62,000 nucleotides of DNA from Lingula anatina (taxonomy: Eukaryota; Brachiopoda; Lingulata; Lingulida; Lingulidae), in assembly GCF_001039355.2 (NCBI RefSeq), contig NW_019773947.1, positions 14,043 through 76,042 of the forward strand, in the 5' to 3' direction. A program made the translations under genes and the position numbers. Below the pieces are notes generated by a model, which was given only the letters and a program-made list of their open reading frames with translations, had not been told where the DNA came from and ran no database searches. Below, piece after piece: positions 48,118-61,815 of the stretch. The first letter of the stretch is position 1. The number at the start of each line of letters is the position of its first letter.

Positions 48118-50842
48118 CTTGGAAGACAATGCCGTGCTCAGTCGGTTAAGTAACAGAGCGACTTAAAGCCTGAAGACCCTCGAGGACCTTTTTATAAAAC
48201 GTCATTTCCAGTGGATTACTTCTCGTTTGTACTTTTAATCAAGTTTTAATGTTACAAGATTCGTTAATACCACGCAGGACTTAATGTGTGTTAACTCTCG
48301 AGCGTAAGACCAATTTAATTTTCTGTGAGTAATGGTTAAACCATCTGCACATAACTTCAACGAAACGACGTGGTATTTGAAATTGCAGGATTACTTCCAA
48401 AAATAAAGGGCTTAATCCAAAGATTGACAGATAAAAGTAATGATTGAAGATTTATTTTTCGTGATATGTAAAACACAACACGTCATATTACCGCAGACCA
48501 AATCTCTGTCATCAAATTCGGTGTCTAATTATGTTGCAAAATCAAAAATTCATTTCTATTCACCCTAGAAACTGAATCCTGCGTAAACATCCTCCCGGGT
48601 ATCAATCAATCTATCGATCTATCAATCTCTCCGGTGACATTTGTTTACAAGCCAGTTACCGCCGAACGCGGCTTATCTCGTAAATGCTGCTCTATCTTTA
48701 ATTTTCGAATAATTTTAGAATAAGTCTCTGTGTTGGTCAATAGGCCGACTGGATGGTGAGGTATTAGATAAACCCCCTCAAATTATTTCAAATCGCCATT
48801 TTATAGGACCGTACTGTAGAGTTTAATGACGTAATATAATAATATCTGTGATTAAGTGGAATATCATATGATTTTACTTCATATCATTGTGTAATATAAT
48901 ACATGAACCTTTTTAACTCGGAAGATCCAGTAACATTCCTGCAGCGCAAAATTAAAAAACCTTAATAAAATTAGTAAAGCCACATTTGGTGGTCTCTAAG
49001 AAGAGTCGCAACCTCTAGCCAGATGATTAAATTAGCTTTAGTTAGGATGGGGCAACATCACATGGAATTTCTCAAAAGTTGTCTGAATTATCGAAGAAAG
49101 GTGACCAGAAAAAATAGTTGGAGTGTAATCCAGAGAGACACTACAGTGGGGCTCGTTTAGCTAAGAAACTACAATGTTTAATGACCTATGAGTGTCAATG
49201 AGTTATTTCCGTACACAAGGCAGATGATCCCAAAGTAGAAGTTGGGTCATGCATCATGACACAAAATGAGGGTGTGAGCAGTTATGCAAATGAGCAGAAT
49301 GACAATTAATCATCCTTGTTTTAAGATAATGTTAAAAACTGTTGAAGCAATACTATGTTGTCTGTGCAGTAATATCAAAAGTTTTTTTTCAATAATTACC
49401 GTGTTGAATTTTTTTTAGATATTGATAAGGGAAGTAAGGTGTGTTTTATCCATCTGTTACATGTTTTAAATATGTCATGTGAAGAACATTGAAACTCCCA
49501 AGGATAAACAACAGGATATGAAAAAAAAATGAAAATATTCACTCAAATATTGAAACTCTTCATACCGAGATATGGTGGAAATTTTTAAAATTAAGTTAGG
49601 TAAAGGTTTTTGTGCAATATTTTAATGGATTTGAAATTGACATTAACTTTTAAATAAGAACTATCAATACTCAATAAAGATCCTTTTAAATCACTCTCAA
49701 ACAATTCGACCCTTTGCCTTAAATGGTTTTAAACTGTGGATGTGCTATACAGATAGACCTTCTGAATAAATCTGGTGGAACGATGAAAACAATTTTAAAA
49801 TTCAGATATTTAGTATGTAAAATGTTTATGAATTAAGGCATGCAATGCCCATGTTGCTGAAATCAAGCGAAAATACGAGAAAAGACCTATTACAAGAAGC
49901 GATTTCAATTTTGTTTCAAAATATCGTAAATTTTTGATTGGAAACGTTATAATTGTATTATAACCTGCATCATGCTCTTGTTATTGCCATTCTTTATTCT
50001 AGTCATTTCTCTACAGCCTCCAACCAGCAGACAAACACGATGACTATTTAGCCGTCACATGATCAGAATGATTTACAAAAACGGCCAATTTGACTGTAGT
50101 GAGTGCGCAGGTGAGAAGTGGTCCGGGACTTACCTGCCGGACAGAACGCAGAATATGACTGACTCCCGACATTTTTGTGGAATCATACCGAAGGTATATA
50201 ATTGTATATTGTTCGAGAAATTAAGAGAAAAGAATCATCAGTTAGACAGTATGGCTAAGGAAAATTCATTTGTGTTCTCCCTATTGATGAAACAACGAAA
50301 TGAATGACCGTGGTTAAAAAGAACGACGTACTAAAAAATTACCACCTCGACGTTTGCATATTATAAGACATGGCAGTTATTAAAAGTATTTTTCACTTCC
50401 ATGGTGCACAAAGGTTCATCACAAGGACGTGACCCTGCTGCGTCTTCAGGTGAAGTCTGGCCAACTGTACAACCCGGTGTATGAGCCCGATGGTATGGAG
50501 GGCGTCGACAGAAGGATAGGAAAACACAGTGGTTCCTTTTCACTAGGCCCATCAAAAAGCATGAACACCATTTATGCCATTATCTGAATATACAAAGTTA
50601 ATATATATGCACATACAAATTGCATGTTCAGTTATTTTAGGTATTTCCTTGATTTATTGAAAATATAGGAATTTCAATTAAATTCTTGATAAAGTGAAGA
50701 ATGACCTGAAAGATATCACTTGAACAAAATGTTGTTCTTGTTCGAATTTTTTTTTTTTTTTTTTTTTTTGAAAGAGTGCAGTAAGATATGTATACTTATT
50801 GAAAGTTACTAATGTTTCAATGTATTGTATTTTTCAGGTCAA
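48118..50842. other. Intergenic region between divergent VWC and SEA genes
   Basis: Holds the upstream sequence of the VWC gene and the 5' side of the SEA gene. A good plus-strand donor (GTGCGCAG|GTGAGA at about 50110) may end an untranslated first exon of the SEA gene, spliced to the acceptor at 50837. A poly(T) run lies at about 50749-50769. The open frame 50059-50307 shows no recognised domain. Confidence 0.4.
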
Positions 50843-51090
50843 ATGAGACAGTCTTATAAAAGACCCAGCCGATGTCAAGGCAACGCCCATCTGGTTTTGA
50901 TGGTTATTGTGCTCATTACAGTAATAATGCTGGTTGTAGGATATGGAACATACCATATAAGTACTGAACTTGACAAATATTTTCCTCTTACACAGGCCTA
51001 CAAATCAGACTGTTAAATACAATTTCTTAAAATCCACATGTACAGATGCATGACACAAACCATCCCAAGTATTTTTAAACAATGTCAATT

Positions 51091-51159
<69 letters not shown>

Positions 51160-53135
51160 CGTTTATTCACATTTCTTATATTCCAGTGATATATTTGACA
51201 AACCTACGTCTTATACATTACTGAGTCAGAATATTTTTTCAGTAAAAAATGCCCATAACGGTGTTCAGGACAATCCTAAAAGTGAAAAATTGCAGCAAAC
51301 TGGCGAGCCACGGCCAAGTATGTATATTAGTGCGCGCGCGCCTGTGTGTGTGTTGGGGGTGGGGGGGGGGGGGGTAGGACAGAAAGTCGTACCATAGCTA
51401 ATAACTGGGAATATCTGTAAGAAGGAAAACCTTTTGGTCGTTTCTCTTCATGAATGGGGGCTAGTAAACGACCATTAGTTAATTGATGGTGCTGTGCAAA
51501 GAAATATTCATGTTTATATTCTTCTTTATTCATTTACTTAGTTATTTATTTAATTTTTTGTTAATTGATTATTTTGAAATGCTGTTGACCGTTCCGTTTA
51601 GATTTTATTTAGACTTCAGAACTGAAAGCTGTCGGTGATTTTTACCCATTCTGCTGTAACATCACGTAAAATGCAACACCTAAAACAAAATAAAAAAGGT
51701 CAATATTTTGAATCATTAATCAAGACCAACGGCGTGTAACAGCGTAACGGAGGAGTATCGATGCGTGTGTGAACATCATAGTTTTGCACGGGGGCGGGAA
51801 AGCTATACGAAGACGTAAAGAAATGGTCCCTTAAAAAAAGGTTTAAAACATCTTGAATATTTCTCGGCATTACTATTAACAGATCCAACAAAACTTTTTT
51901 TCGCTCGATCGAGCTTCATGTAATTATGAAATAGAAGTACACAGTGTAAAATGTGACTAAATGTTGTGTGCGTACTTTCTTTTTTCTAGGATTTAAATGC
52001 AGTTTACACTTGCTTGGTGTAGAATATCTACTAGCTCTGCACTATGGATTTACTCCTGCTTTCAAAACTTTGGCAACTCGGTTAGAAAATGAAGTAAGAC
52101 TCCAGAAAGTATCATACACTTTTCGAAAGGCACATTTTAAAAATAATTTCAACAAGAGGTTAATTACATTTCATATAATGGAATTCTGTCACCTGACAAT
52201 TAAACTACCAATTTTCACAGTACAGGGATGCAACAAATGTTTTGTATGATATCGTTTCTTTATTAAGATAATTCTCTTTTCAGGTTGATAATGTTATCCA
52301 TTCCAGCTTTGTTGATCCTGTGTATGCATACTCAAGAACATCGTCGTTTAAGTAAGAACTGAACAGAAGGGCCAAATGTAACAACTGGTTTATAATATAA
52401 ATTTATTCGGCTCATAATCAATCTGTTCTATTCAAGTCAGATACAGTTGCCTATCATTAGCCTTAATGCTTCTCATAAGTACTCGGTGGTTTCTGGACTA
52501 TGAAGTTTCCTATCTCTGGTCCAGTTTGTTGTCCCAGTTGACGTCAAGTTCCATTTGTCATATTTTAAGATCAGCTTAATTTTCATCATAAACATCTATA
52601 TAGTTCAAGTTTTATCAAAATAGTCTTCTTCTTTGAAACTGGATTTTTTCCCTCGAAATTACATTCCATTTTCTCAATTTCAGACCAGTGAGTCTAGGGA
52701 CCTTGGCCCAACTGTACCTATATTTTTATCCATCTCCTGGAGATTTTGTTGTGACCGAGGGAGACATGTTGACAATGCTACAGACAGCGTTCTCAGAGAA
52801 CCAGCTAGGCAGTCTCAAAATTGAAACAAACGACATACTTGTTGAAGGTAAATCCAATGATTACCTTAATATTATTTCATTATCAAAAAAATATATATTA
52901 ATAAAATCTAATGATAAAATATATATATTTGCAAACTATGTAATTAACTTCTTGCAATTCATGGCACTGCACCTGTTAAATTTAAAAATCCACTCTTCAT
53001 TGTATGTACATACAACCAATTGTTTGTGTTAGATTGTTAAAATGTTTTAGGGTCACATATACAAAGTTAAACAAACGACATTTTGTTTCAGAATATCAAG
53101 TATCAACAAACACTACCTTGATTGTGGTGAGCTAA
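50843..53135 (+). CDS. Small type II membrane protein with SEA domain
   Basis: The first coding exon starts at ATG 50843 and encodes a short basic cytoplasmic tail (MRQSYKRPSRCQGN), then one membrane span (VLMVIVLITVIMLVVGYGTY). Later exons are 51187-51317 (or 51243-51317 from a second acceptor), 51990-52093, 52284-52351, 52684-52847 and 53092-53135, in phase with each other and ending in a stop. Together the last four encode a SEA-like fold (EYLLALHYGFTPAFKTLATR; LAQLYLYFYPSPGDF; a C-terminal NTTLIVVS). The donor of the first coding exon is uncertain: A|GTACTG (50961) or T|GTTAAA (51013) would join the acceptor at 51242 in phase; none joins 51186. SEA domains are extracellular and often near O-glycans. 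Nothing follows the SEA domain, so this is a minimal membrane-anchored SEA protein. AATAAA at about 53624. Confidence 0.7.
51094..51158. repeat. (TA)n microsatellite in the SEA gene
   Basis: About 32 TA units between the membrane-span exon and the next exon. Confidence 0.95.
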
Positions 53136-54072
53136 TGCTCTAGCTTCCAAAACTTTGGCAGACCGAGAGAAAGATTACTGAATCTAATTTAACAAAAATA
53201 AGCTTTTACATACAATATTTTGCAATCAGATGGGCCTTTACTTCATTCTTAAAATTGTTCAGTGTGATTTTTCATATTAAGACCTTTCTGGGCTTTTTTT
53301 TTTTTTTTGTTTCATGATCTTTTTTCTCTTAATTCAAATCAACTGGAAACTGCCCAATAAGATATTGCACATATACAAAAAATGTTGTAGGTTTGCACAT
53401 TTTTAAAATCACATTCGATGTTGAATATTATTAAACTTGATGTCATCATCATCCCTCACCCTTGGGCGAAATGGGAGCAGCAACAGCATGCTTAGACCAG
53501 ATGTGTTTCTCTCTCATTATTGAAAGAAACTTGATGTAACCTACAAGATAATTGTTTTGTTGTTGATTTTGTTGTTAAAATTACATGTTGTTTTTGTTGT
53601 TAAAATTACAAAAAGTGCTAATAAACACGTTTCTCAAAGATGATATGGGTAGTTGAAGTCACTTCATTGGACACAAGATTTTGACATTTTTTTTTCTGTC
53701 AGAGATCACAACTTGGTTATCCTATAGGCAAAAAAACCTGTTCATTTTCCTAGAAATTAAGTTTTTGCCGTAAATGACTAATATCACATCTGTAAACCTT
53801 GGGTACATGAAAAATATTTTCCTGCGTTCAAGTGGACGAAACTTTAAGTATGCACTTATCATAATCCTGTATAGGCATTTTAAAAAATCTAATGTTGCAT
53901 TGGATTAAATATGTTAGTATTAACAAAACCCAAATATTTGTGGGAATATATTAATATGTCAACATCATATTTCAGTCCATAGTTTGTATCTTATGATCAG
54001 CACCATGAAGCACCATTCCAGATTCTCAACATCTTGAGTGGTCTTTACATTCACAATCCAACATACAATCTG
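53136..54072. other. Convergent 3' ends of the SEA and PM20D2 genes
   Basis: AT-rich, no coding sequence seen. A short tandem copy (TTTGTTGTTAAAATTACA twice) lies at about 53567-53610. Confidence 0.6.
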
Positions 54073-56949
54073 TCAACTACTATTAGTCTCCAAATCTTTT
54101 TGGAAGTCCTCCTTTATCCGATTTATCAGCTGAGGTTGGGAAAGTACATCTAGGGCTGTCATGGCCAGAGCTTTAGCTGCACGAAGTGTATAAGGCTGAG
54201 CACCTGGGGAACCTTGCATTGAAAAATAAACACCAAAAACTGATAAAGTTGAAAAATGTCTCATTGACAATGGCATCATTAAGAAAATACCACTGAATAT
54301 GCAACCATGATTACTCTTATCAAAATCTCATCTGCTTTCTGTAACAATATGCAACTTTATCTTTTACACTTAATTTTAAAAAGCTGTGTGGGGATCCTGT
54401 TTCTTACCTGCAACTTCTGTAAACACTCGAGAATGATTGGAGACATCTGTTCCAATATTAAAGAAAGGATGAATGCTGGGCACCACATATGATACATTGC
54501 CCATGTCTGTGGAACCTGAGGTCTTCAATTCAGGTTTTCCTTCAGTGTGGTGGTGCCAGCCTAATTTTGAAGCATTCTCCTCATACAGGCTGATCAAGGT
54601 GCTGTTTGTCACCATGTTTGCATAGGCATTAGGTACCCATTCTAACTCCACCTAATAAATGATACCACCTTCAGTAAATTCAAAGTTGAATTAATGCTTA
54701 ACCTTGTTGCTTAACAATTTGTAGATCTCAAAGTTTTTTAAACAATAAGTTTTTATCAAGTAGGTTGTACAGCTCTCACTATTAAAGTTTTTAAAAATCA
54801 AGGTTTTTTCCTTACTGTGCATCCAGTCATAGTGGCTGCAGCTTCAAAGCACTGTATAGCCTTCTTCTTCAGTTCCTCCACTTCCACCACTGTTGGACCT
54901 CTCACCATGAACTCCAACTCTGTAAGCTCTGGTATCACATTGGCAGCAGCACCTCCATTTGTTATTATACCTACACATAAATATTTATAAATTAAATATT
55001 TCAAACATTTCTAGTAAGACTGTCAAATGGTACATATAACTGGCTCTCCACTTGCCAAGTTTGTCCAGAAATAAATTGAAAGAAAAATATTCATTTTCAC
55101 CCACAACCATGCAACTGTTTTAAGGCATTTTAGATATTTTAGTAAAACACTAATACCAAAATTCCATAAAGCATTCATGTATCAACTTCTAATACAGATC
55201 ACACAGAGATTTTCATTTAACACTTGTATCAGTATGACAATAAATTATAAGCTGATCTTATTATTATTAATTATTACAAATGAATATAACAGTTTACCAC
55301 AGAACACTAGTCACCCCTTACCATGGATTCTACATGTCGGTTTCATCTGTTGTCTCATACATGCTATCCCTTGATAACACATGACAGCAGCATCCAGTGC
55401 ATTCAGACCCATCCAGGGCAAACTAGAGGCATGGGCTGGGCGGCCTCGATAACGCACTGTTACTCTGAATGTGACAAGTTTCAATGCCTCATTGAGACTT
55501 TTGAATAATTTTGAGGTTTTAAACAGTTTAATAACTAAAGGAGAAATGTACAATAACTTTTTAAACCAAACTCCTAAAACGTGAAAGAATAAATCACATT
55601 AACTTATTCCTAATAATTATGTAAACATTTACATTTATAAAATATAGCATTGCTAAATACTGTTACATTCATAAAAGCACAGCACAAACAAAGTGGCGTA
55701 CATGGCATTAGCTAGTGCAATGGGCCTGCTGATATCAAATGCCTTTGGATGAGCCATCATGGCGATATCAATATCACTGAAAGCCCCTGCATTTATAAGG
55801 TCAATCTTCCCTCCTCCCATTTCCTCTGCTGGGGTACCAAGAACCACCAACTGGAAATAAAATGGACCTGAAATAATTTTTAAATTAATATACATATACT
55901 AATATTATGAAAGGAGTATGGTGATGTGTGATCAACCAAAAGTACCAGTTATCATAGAAAGAAAGTACTATATGGACATGCCATATACTAATGTTTCATG
56001 CCATATACCATATACTAATTCTTCTGTAAAAGGTTTTGGCTGTTTTAACTTAGTTTTTGTTTGTTTTGCTTATGATATGAAAATGTGGTGTCACTCTAAT
56101 CAAGACTTCCTTGTAACTGTATCATCACTAAAACATAACTGAAAGACATTCTTGTGTAAGAAGAATGTGACTATGGTTTACTTCAAGACATTTAAGTCTG
56201 AATTTAACATAAAAGTAATGCAGGGCATATTTGTAAGAGACCGTTAAATTAGATTATGAAATAATTTCTTTTGGGAAGAACTTTTAGTTTTTTTACTATA
56301 CTGTTATTTCTTTATCATTGTAAGTGCTATTCCATTTATAACCATTAATTAACCATCACCTACGGGTATGCTTTAATTTACCGTTAAAAAGATACAGAAA
56401 CTGTTGACCTTATCATTCTAATTTTGTACATTAAACAAAAAATAAAAATAATAGAATCATATTTAAGTAATTGTGATAAAAACATCAAAGGACAAAATCA
56501 GTTAAAGGCAACACTGAAAATGTGTGAGACAGAGAAATAAACTTTAGTATTGCATAAAACCAAGAACGATGCATCACCTTTCCCAGTTTGCTGTTAGACT
56601 GTTCAAGGGCAGCTTTGATTCCCAGGCTGGCAGCCACTCCAAGTTCTGCTATCAGATTATGACCACATGCATGTCCTATCTCAGGTAGAGCATCGTATTC
56701 ACAAATCACAGCAACTGTGACACCAAGGCCTGACTCATAGATTGCCTTGAAAGCAGTTGGCAAGTGGTGGTTTCTCTCCACCTTAAACCTTTCTTTTTCC
56801 AAGAATCCCGTTAGTAGATCATGTGCCTGATGTTCCTCATATTTCAGTTCTGGGTTACACCATATTTTCTGACTCAGCTGATTCAGTTCTTCTTTTCTGT
56901 TCTCAATAGTGGAGCACGCAATTTGTTTCAGCGAGGACGAATCTGCCAT
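54073..56949 (-). CDS. PM20D2: Peptidase M20 domain-containing protein 2-like amidohydrolase (complete, 6 exons, 404 aa)
   Basis: Exons 56578-56949, 55690-55850, 55322-55464, 54816-54970, 54408-54651 and 54073-54212 join in phase. PM20D2 is a cytosolic zinc-type metallopeptidase of the M20 family that hydrolyses beta-alanyl dipeptides such as beta-alanyl-lysine. Visible family motifs: YDALPEIGHACGHNLIAE (metal-binding Cys/His), VVLGTPAEEMGGGKIDL (catalytic and ligand Glu), MAHP (His), the dimerisation-domain segment VTVRYRGRPAHASSLPWMGL, NALDAAVMCYQGIACMRQQM and the C-terminal TLRAAKALAMTALDVL. Human PM20D2 is 436 aa. The second donor (ACTTT|GTTTGT) is non-consensus but the only one that restores phase. 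The Met start fits the family N terminus (KEELNQLSQKIWCNPEL is the usual first helix). Confidence 0.93.
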
Positions 56950-57728
56950 TGCACTTGTATAGCTGAAATATAATAAATCCTTCTGGTATATATTTTGATT
57001 AGCTGGTACGGACTACAATGTTTGCGTTTTTTTTTTTATGTACAAATGTACACTGTACTGTACTAGTAGGTATGTAAAACAGAACTACAAGATAAATTGC
57101 AAAGCAAGTAAAATGGTGATATTAGAACTAACATTATAAATTTTGCTTCGCCTCTATATAAAAATGAACAGGCGCAGTTGATAAATAGTTTTAAAATTTT
57201 GAGAGAGGAGTCACACTCGTTACCTTTTATTAATGTACAGAAAAGTTGGCAGCACGTGACACAGTTTATCACTTCGTTTCAAACTCCCCAAATGTCTAAA
57301 ATTTCTAAGCCCACTATCTTTTAAAAAAGTGTGCATACGAGCGACAGACGAAAGCATCTGCAAGCTGGAGTCGTTAATTTAACTTAAACTTTCTGTTTCT
57401 AACCAATTTACGAACTGTGTTGTCTGCTAGCCAATGGTCATCCTGCCAGTTTGATAATGGGCTATTACTGTCCACCGATGGGAAAACACCTGTTTGTTTT
57501 GTGTATTGATCCGCAAAGCTAATTTTAAACATTAATGTATATCTTTTATCAATAAAATGAAATAAATTACAATTATAAGTGTAAAATTTACATTTAAGCA
57601 TTACAAATGTTGTATATATACAGTATGTGGGTTTTTAGATTTATGTACTACTTTATTTTTCGGAAGAAAACAGACGGCTTCTTAATCGAGGAGTTCTACG
57701 TCACTTCCTGGAGACACAAAGCGTGAGG
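56950..57728. promoter_or_regulatory. Head-to-head upstream region of PM20D2 (minus) and the right-edge gene (plus)
   Basis: Only 779 bases separate the two start codons, so a shared bidirectional promoter is plausible. No TATA box or other clear site is visible. Local sequence around 57680-57740 is more GC-rich, as at a transcription start. Confidence 0.4.
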
Positions 57729-58347
57729 ATGATGGCGGAGGCAAAGACGATGACGTACCTGCCTCCTAAACTTCACACATCCTACTATCCCACATTTCCC
57801 CCAAAGCCGTCCGAAGATTCTTTGTCGTATATCAGGTAAGTTACATTGTATATTTGCAGATGTCAATCTCTCGGACTTTTAATTTAAAGCAGTAGCCAAT
57901 ATTAGTTACCAAACTCCAACACCTGCAACACATCTTGACGTGTTACACGTATCACATTAACAATTTTTATTTTTCTTGGTTATTGAACGAATAAGCATAG
58001 TTAATTTATTGTCATTTTGCTTATGGATATAACAATGGTCTAACAGCTTTCAACAGGTAAAAAATTACATTTTAATTTAAAAAAAAATACATTGTAAAAG
58101 CATAATAATAAATTATAGCAGCTAGCACATTTATGGTCTGATCCTTAGACTTAGTACTTGCAATTTTTCCAAACATCAAACGTCAGATATATTTACAAGC
58201 CATTAGTGCACTTACTGATGTTATTTTCCTTATTATTGAATATCTACAAACATTGCTTTGGCTCAAAGAACACATTATTATTTTCTTGCATTTGAAAAAA
58301 AAAATAATAAAAAAGCACACAGATCTATGCTACCACTCCTGTTTATG

Positions 58348-58418
<71 letters not shown>

Positions 58419-61130
58419 CCCATCCCTAATCTGAGGTCAACAAACTTAAATCCTATAGATTACAGTACATGTACTGGTATCCAAACCCACCAAATGATCT
58501 TTGTGTATGCATAAGTAACTAGGGAATGTACCAGAGAGACAAGTATTTAAACATCTTAAACTTTTAATTTGATAAGGCAGTAATATCCCTTTTCTATACT
58601 GCATTTTCTTCCTTATAGTGTAGGATATGTTAGTAATTTATATTTTTTATTGTTCATCTTCAGGTCTGTTTTAACAGCTCCCACTACAGCACTAATGGGG
58701 GTAGTGGTTGATGGAAGGAAACCAGAAAGGGTAAGTAGACATAATACCACTGGATTTAGACTGGGTTCCCATGCTTAGATCGATCAATCTGGATCGATCT
58801 AACCCCTGGGGAGTCTCACTAAATTGCTGTCAACTAACCAGCTTAAATGTCTGTTACGCATACTGAATCAGCTAGAGGGTAAAGATAATTACCCCCTAAC
58901 AGCTTTACTAGGCATGACAGAAATTTCAGCCAGTCCAGTTGACAGCCATTTAATGAGACTCCCCAGGGAGATAGATCAATCCAAATGCCTGTGGGAATAG
59001 TCCCTTAGAGTATATGGACTATGGAAGTTGGTACAGAGTCACTAATCTATTGTGTAACTCAGTACACACTGCCAGTATGTAGAATGTATGTTAGACATTG
59101 GATATTAACTAGTGTATCTTAATTATTTGTTTTGCAGATGTGTAAATTATCAGAAGTTTGTTCCACTCTGGCAAATGTTAAAGAAAATGGGAGCTTTCTT
59201 TTTTCATGTTAGATTATTTTCTTTTAACCTTTTCTTTATGGCCTTTGTACATGTATGTCTGTAAAATGCTTAGAATATTATTTGAGTACGTATATTATCC
59301 AAAATACATAGTTTAGAAGTGTTTTGGGGATTGCTATAGTAAGTTGATGATGTTTGTATAATTATAATATTGTTAGTATTATATTTTTATTTGCTACACA
59401 GGAAGTTATAGTAAGAGTAAGTATTACTAAACAAAAATAACTGGTGCTATAATTTGGGTGTAGTTTTACTTTTTTCCCTGATACACATTCCATTTGTTTT
59501 CATTTTTTCCTTTAGTCTATACATTTCATATTTTCATCATTTGTATTTTATTTCTCAAACTATGTTAACATCATACCAGAAAATTGATTAAGAGAATTCT
59601 CTTAGGGTGAACTTTGTGTGGATCTTTTAATCTTTTTTTTCTTAATTATAAATGTGATATTTATTTAATCTGAAAATAAAAATAATTTTCATGAAGCAAA
59701 CAGACCAACTTTAAACTTTAAGCTTTTTTTTTCTTGAAGTCTTGATACCCTAAAATTGTTATGGTCATACTAATAGTGCTGCCACCTTAGCACCAGCTCA
59801 CTTTATGCTAGTGTGTTGGTTTATGGAGCTTAGTGTGGCGGCCTTTGTATTTCTTCACAATGCATTTTATTCAAAATCAATAATGACATAAAGGCATGCT
59901 TAATGCACTTTATTTAGAGATCATATTCGGGGCCATGATGTTTATTCACCAAGTTTCAATACAAAGCTATTTTCTTTTCATTTTATTTGTTTGGAAATCC
60001 AATATTCTGATTCTGTAAATAAATCACAGCTCTAAATTGGGTTGTGGTATTGGGTTGTAGCAATATGTCTGAATAGAATATTTCGGTTGGGTAAAAAGTT
60101 TTTGAGGACTTGGGTGAAACCACATTGCCTTATATAATTTTACATTTCAAAATAGGGTCAGCCAATAAATGAGTTTTGCATCAAGCAGTCATAATTGTGC
60201 TTAACCTTGAAATACAGCTGTGAAATATTGTATATAGACTCCATACATATTTACAATCTCAAAAAGCACAGAGATGTTAGCTTGGATTTATGCTGCTATT
60301 TTAAATTGGCCAGTAAATGACTAGATATACAAGCACTACAGTAATGTAGTGCTTTTTTCAGGAAGAGTACTAATTGATAACTTTTGTATTTTCAGCATGC
60401 CGTAACACCTCGTTGTAGAGTACGTAAAATGGTTGGAGGTACCAATCGTTGGCGCCTGCCGGAATCTCTGGGCAGTGACCTTTTGGGGTCATCACAAGCA
60501 CTTAGAGCAATTAACTTACCATACAATGAATCCATGGTCCACATTTTGACAGGTACATGTACTGCTAAACACACATTTTAGATGTTGTTGCTATGGACTC
60601 TCTTTTATAGTTATTGAAAAAAAAAATTAACAAGTGGGAGGGTGGGTCAGGTATCAATATATTCCAACATTGTCTTATGTGTTAAACTATTTGTAATACC
60701 AGGTTATGTTGATTTTATTGCCAACAGTTTTCTGTTATAATTTTATGAATAAAAGCTGTAGGGTCAAATACTCCATTAACACAAATGTTTTTCATGTTTT
60801 TATACCTTTCCTTTAGTATTGTGCCCAATATCAGCTAATCCCTTCTCTTATGTAACGATATATATCCAGATCAATACATTGTTTAGTCTCTTTTTTTTAA
60901 ATTTTGTTTTGGATTATTTTAATTTATTATTAAACTTAGTTCCGTTCATTATGAGCTTCTGTACATACTTTTGAAAACTAACTTCTTCATGATTAATTTT
61001 GAATGTCTAAAAGAGGATGGCAGGTATATGTTTAGTACCCATATTAATGTTCATTAATTGCAAAAACCACCTCATTTTGTTACAGTTTTTTGCCCCCTGG
61101 GCTTTTGAACTATTCTGTTTACAATGCTTT

Positions 61131-61182
<52 letters not shown>

Positions 61183-61815
61183 TTTGCATCATTTAAAAAA
61201 AAGAAACCACAATATATTTAACTTTTTATTGTAATATTTAGCTGAAAACCCTCACCAGTCCATTAATTTAGACATGGAGAAGCCATATAAGTTTCCCCTG
61301 GCAGATATGAGGCCAAGGACCACAACTGGTGGAGATCGTCCAGTAGCTAGCAGTATGTTACCTCAGTGTCCATCTCCCCCCTACAGTGCACAGCCTAAAC
61401 CTAAATATGCTGGGTAGGCAGCTCACTATTCTTTTTTAATGATATTTTCATTTACAAGTAATAGTAAAGAAGTAAACCTAACCATAAAGTTTACATTTTT
61501 ATCTGTTAAAATACCACATATTAGATATAACTGATAAGATTTGTTTTTTCCATGCTAGAACTACTATTAATTTATATTATATTTCATCTTTTTATAATTA
61601 TTATTATTTAATTTGTTGTTATAATATAAACACAAAGCACCATCAAAGGCAACTTCCACCGAGAATATTTTTTAGTTATATTTATGTTGAACTTGATGTT
61701 CCACCTTGTAGTATACCTCCTATCCCAACCTTTGTGCCATCCCGTGCCAGGCCAGCTAAGCCCATGGATGTGTTTCACTATCACTCAAAGAGAACAACAT
61801 ACCCTACTGGGCCAG
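57729..61815 (+). CDS. Proline-rich protein of unknown function (5' part; continues off right edge)
   Basis: Exons 57729-57835, 58664-58730, 60396-60552, 61242-61413 and 61712-61815 join in phase (about 202 residues) and the last one ends in a donor, so the gene continues. Two adjacent ATGs (57729, 57732) start MMAEAKTMTYLPPKLH. The sequence is basic, Pro- and Tyr-rich, with no signal peptide or membrane span: SYYPTFPPKPSEDS, then APTTALMGVVVDGRKPER, GGTNRWRLPESLG, PPYSAQPKPKYAG, and FHYHSKRTTYPTGP. Such short Pro/Tyr motifs spaced along a soluble protein remind me of ciliary or sperm microtubule-associated proteins, but I cannot name the family and this is only an impression. Splice phases and codon content make the gene itself secure. 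Confidence 0.75.
58350..58416. repeat. (TA)n microsatellite
   Basis: About 33 TA units in the first intron of the right-edge gene. Confidence 0.95.
58771..59010. mobile_element. Imperfect long hairpin, MITE-like, in an intron
   Basis: The two halves pair around a centre near 58890. CTGGGGAGTCTCACTAAATT in the left half matches the inverse of the segment AATGAGACTCCCCAG in the right half, GCTGTCAACT matches AGTTGACAGC, and GATCGATCAATCTGG loosely matches AGATAGATCAATCC. The outer ends (GGGTTCCCATGC and GCCTGTGGGAATAGTCCC) also pair loosely. Divergence of the arms suggests an old non-autonomous palindromic element. No coding sequence. Confidence 0.6.
61130..61184. repeat. (TATT)n microsatellite
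   Basis: About 13 ATTT/TATT units in the third intron of the right-edge gene. Confidence 0.95.

Noticed and set aside
50059-50307. Plus-strand open frame with CSEC motif
   Set aside because: No domain; more likely untranslated first exon and intron of the SEA gene, with a good donor at about 50110.
55311-55553. Met-initiated longer frame over a PM20D2 exon
   Set aside because: Only 55322-55464 is coding; the upstream part has an acceptor at 55465 and no family similarity.
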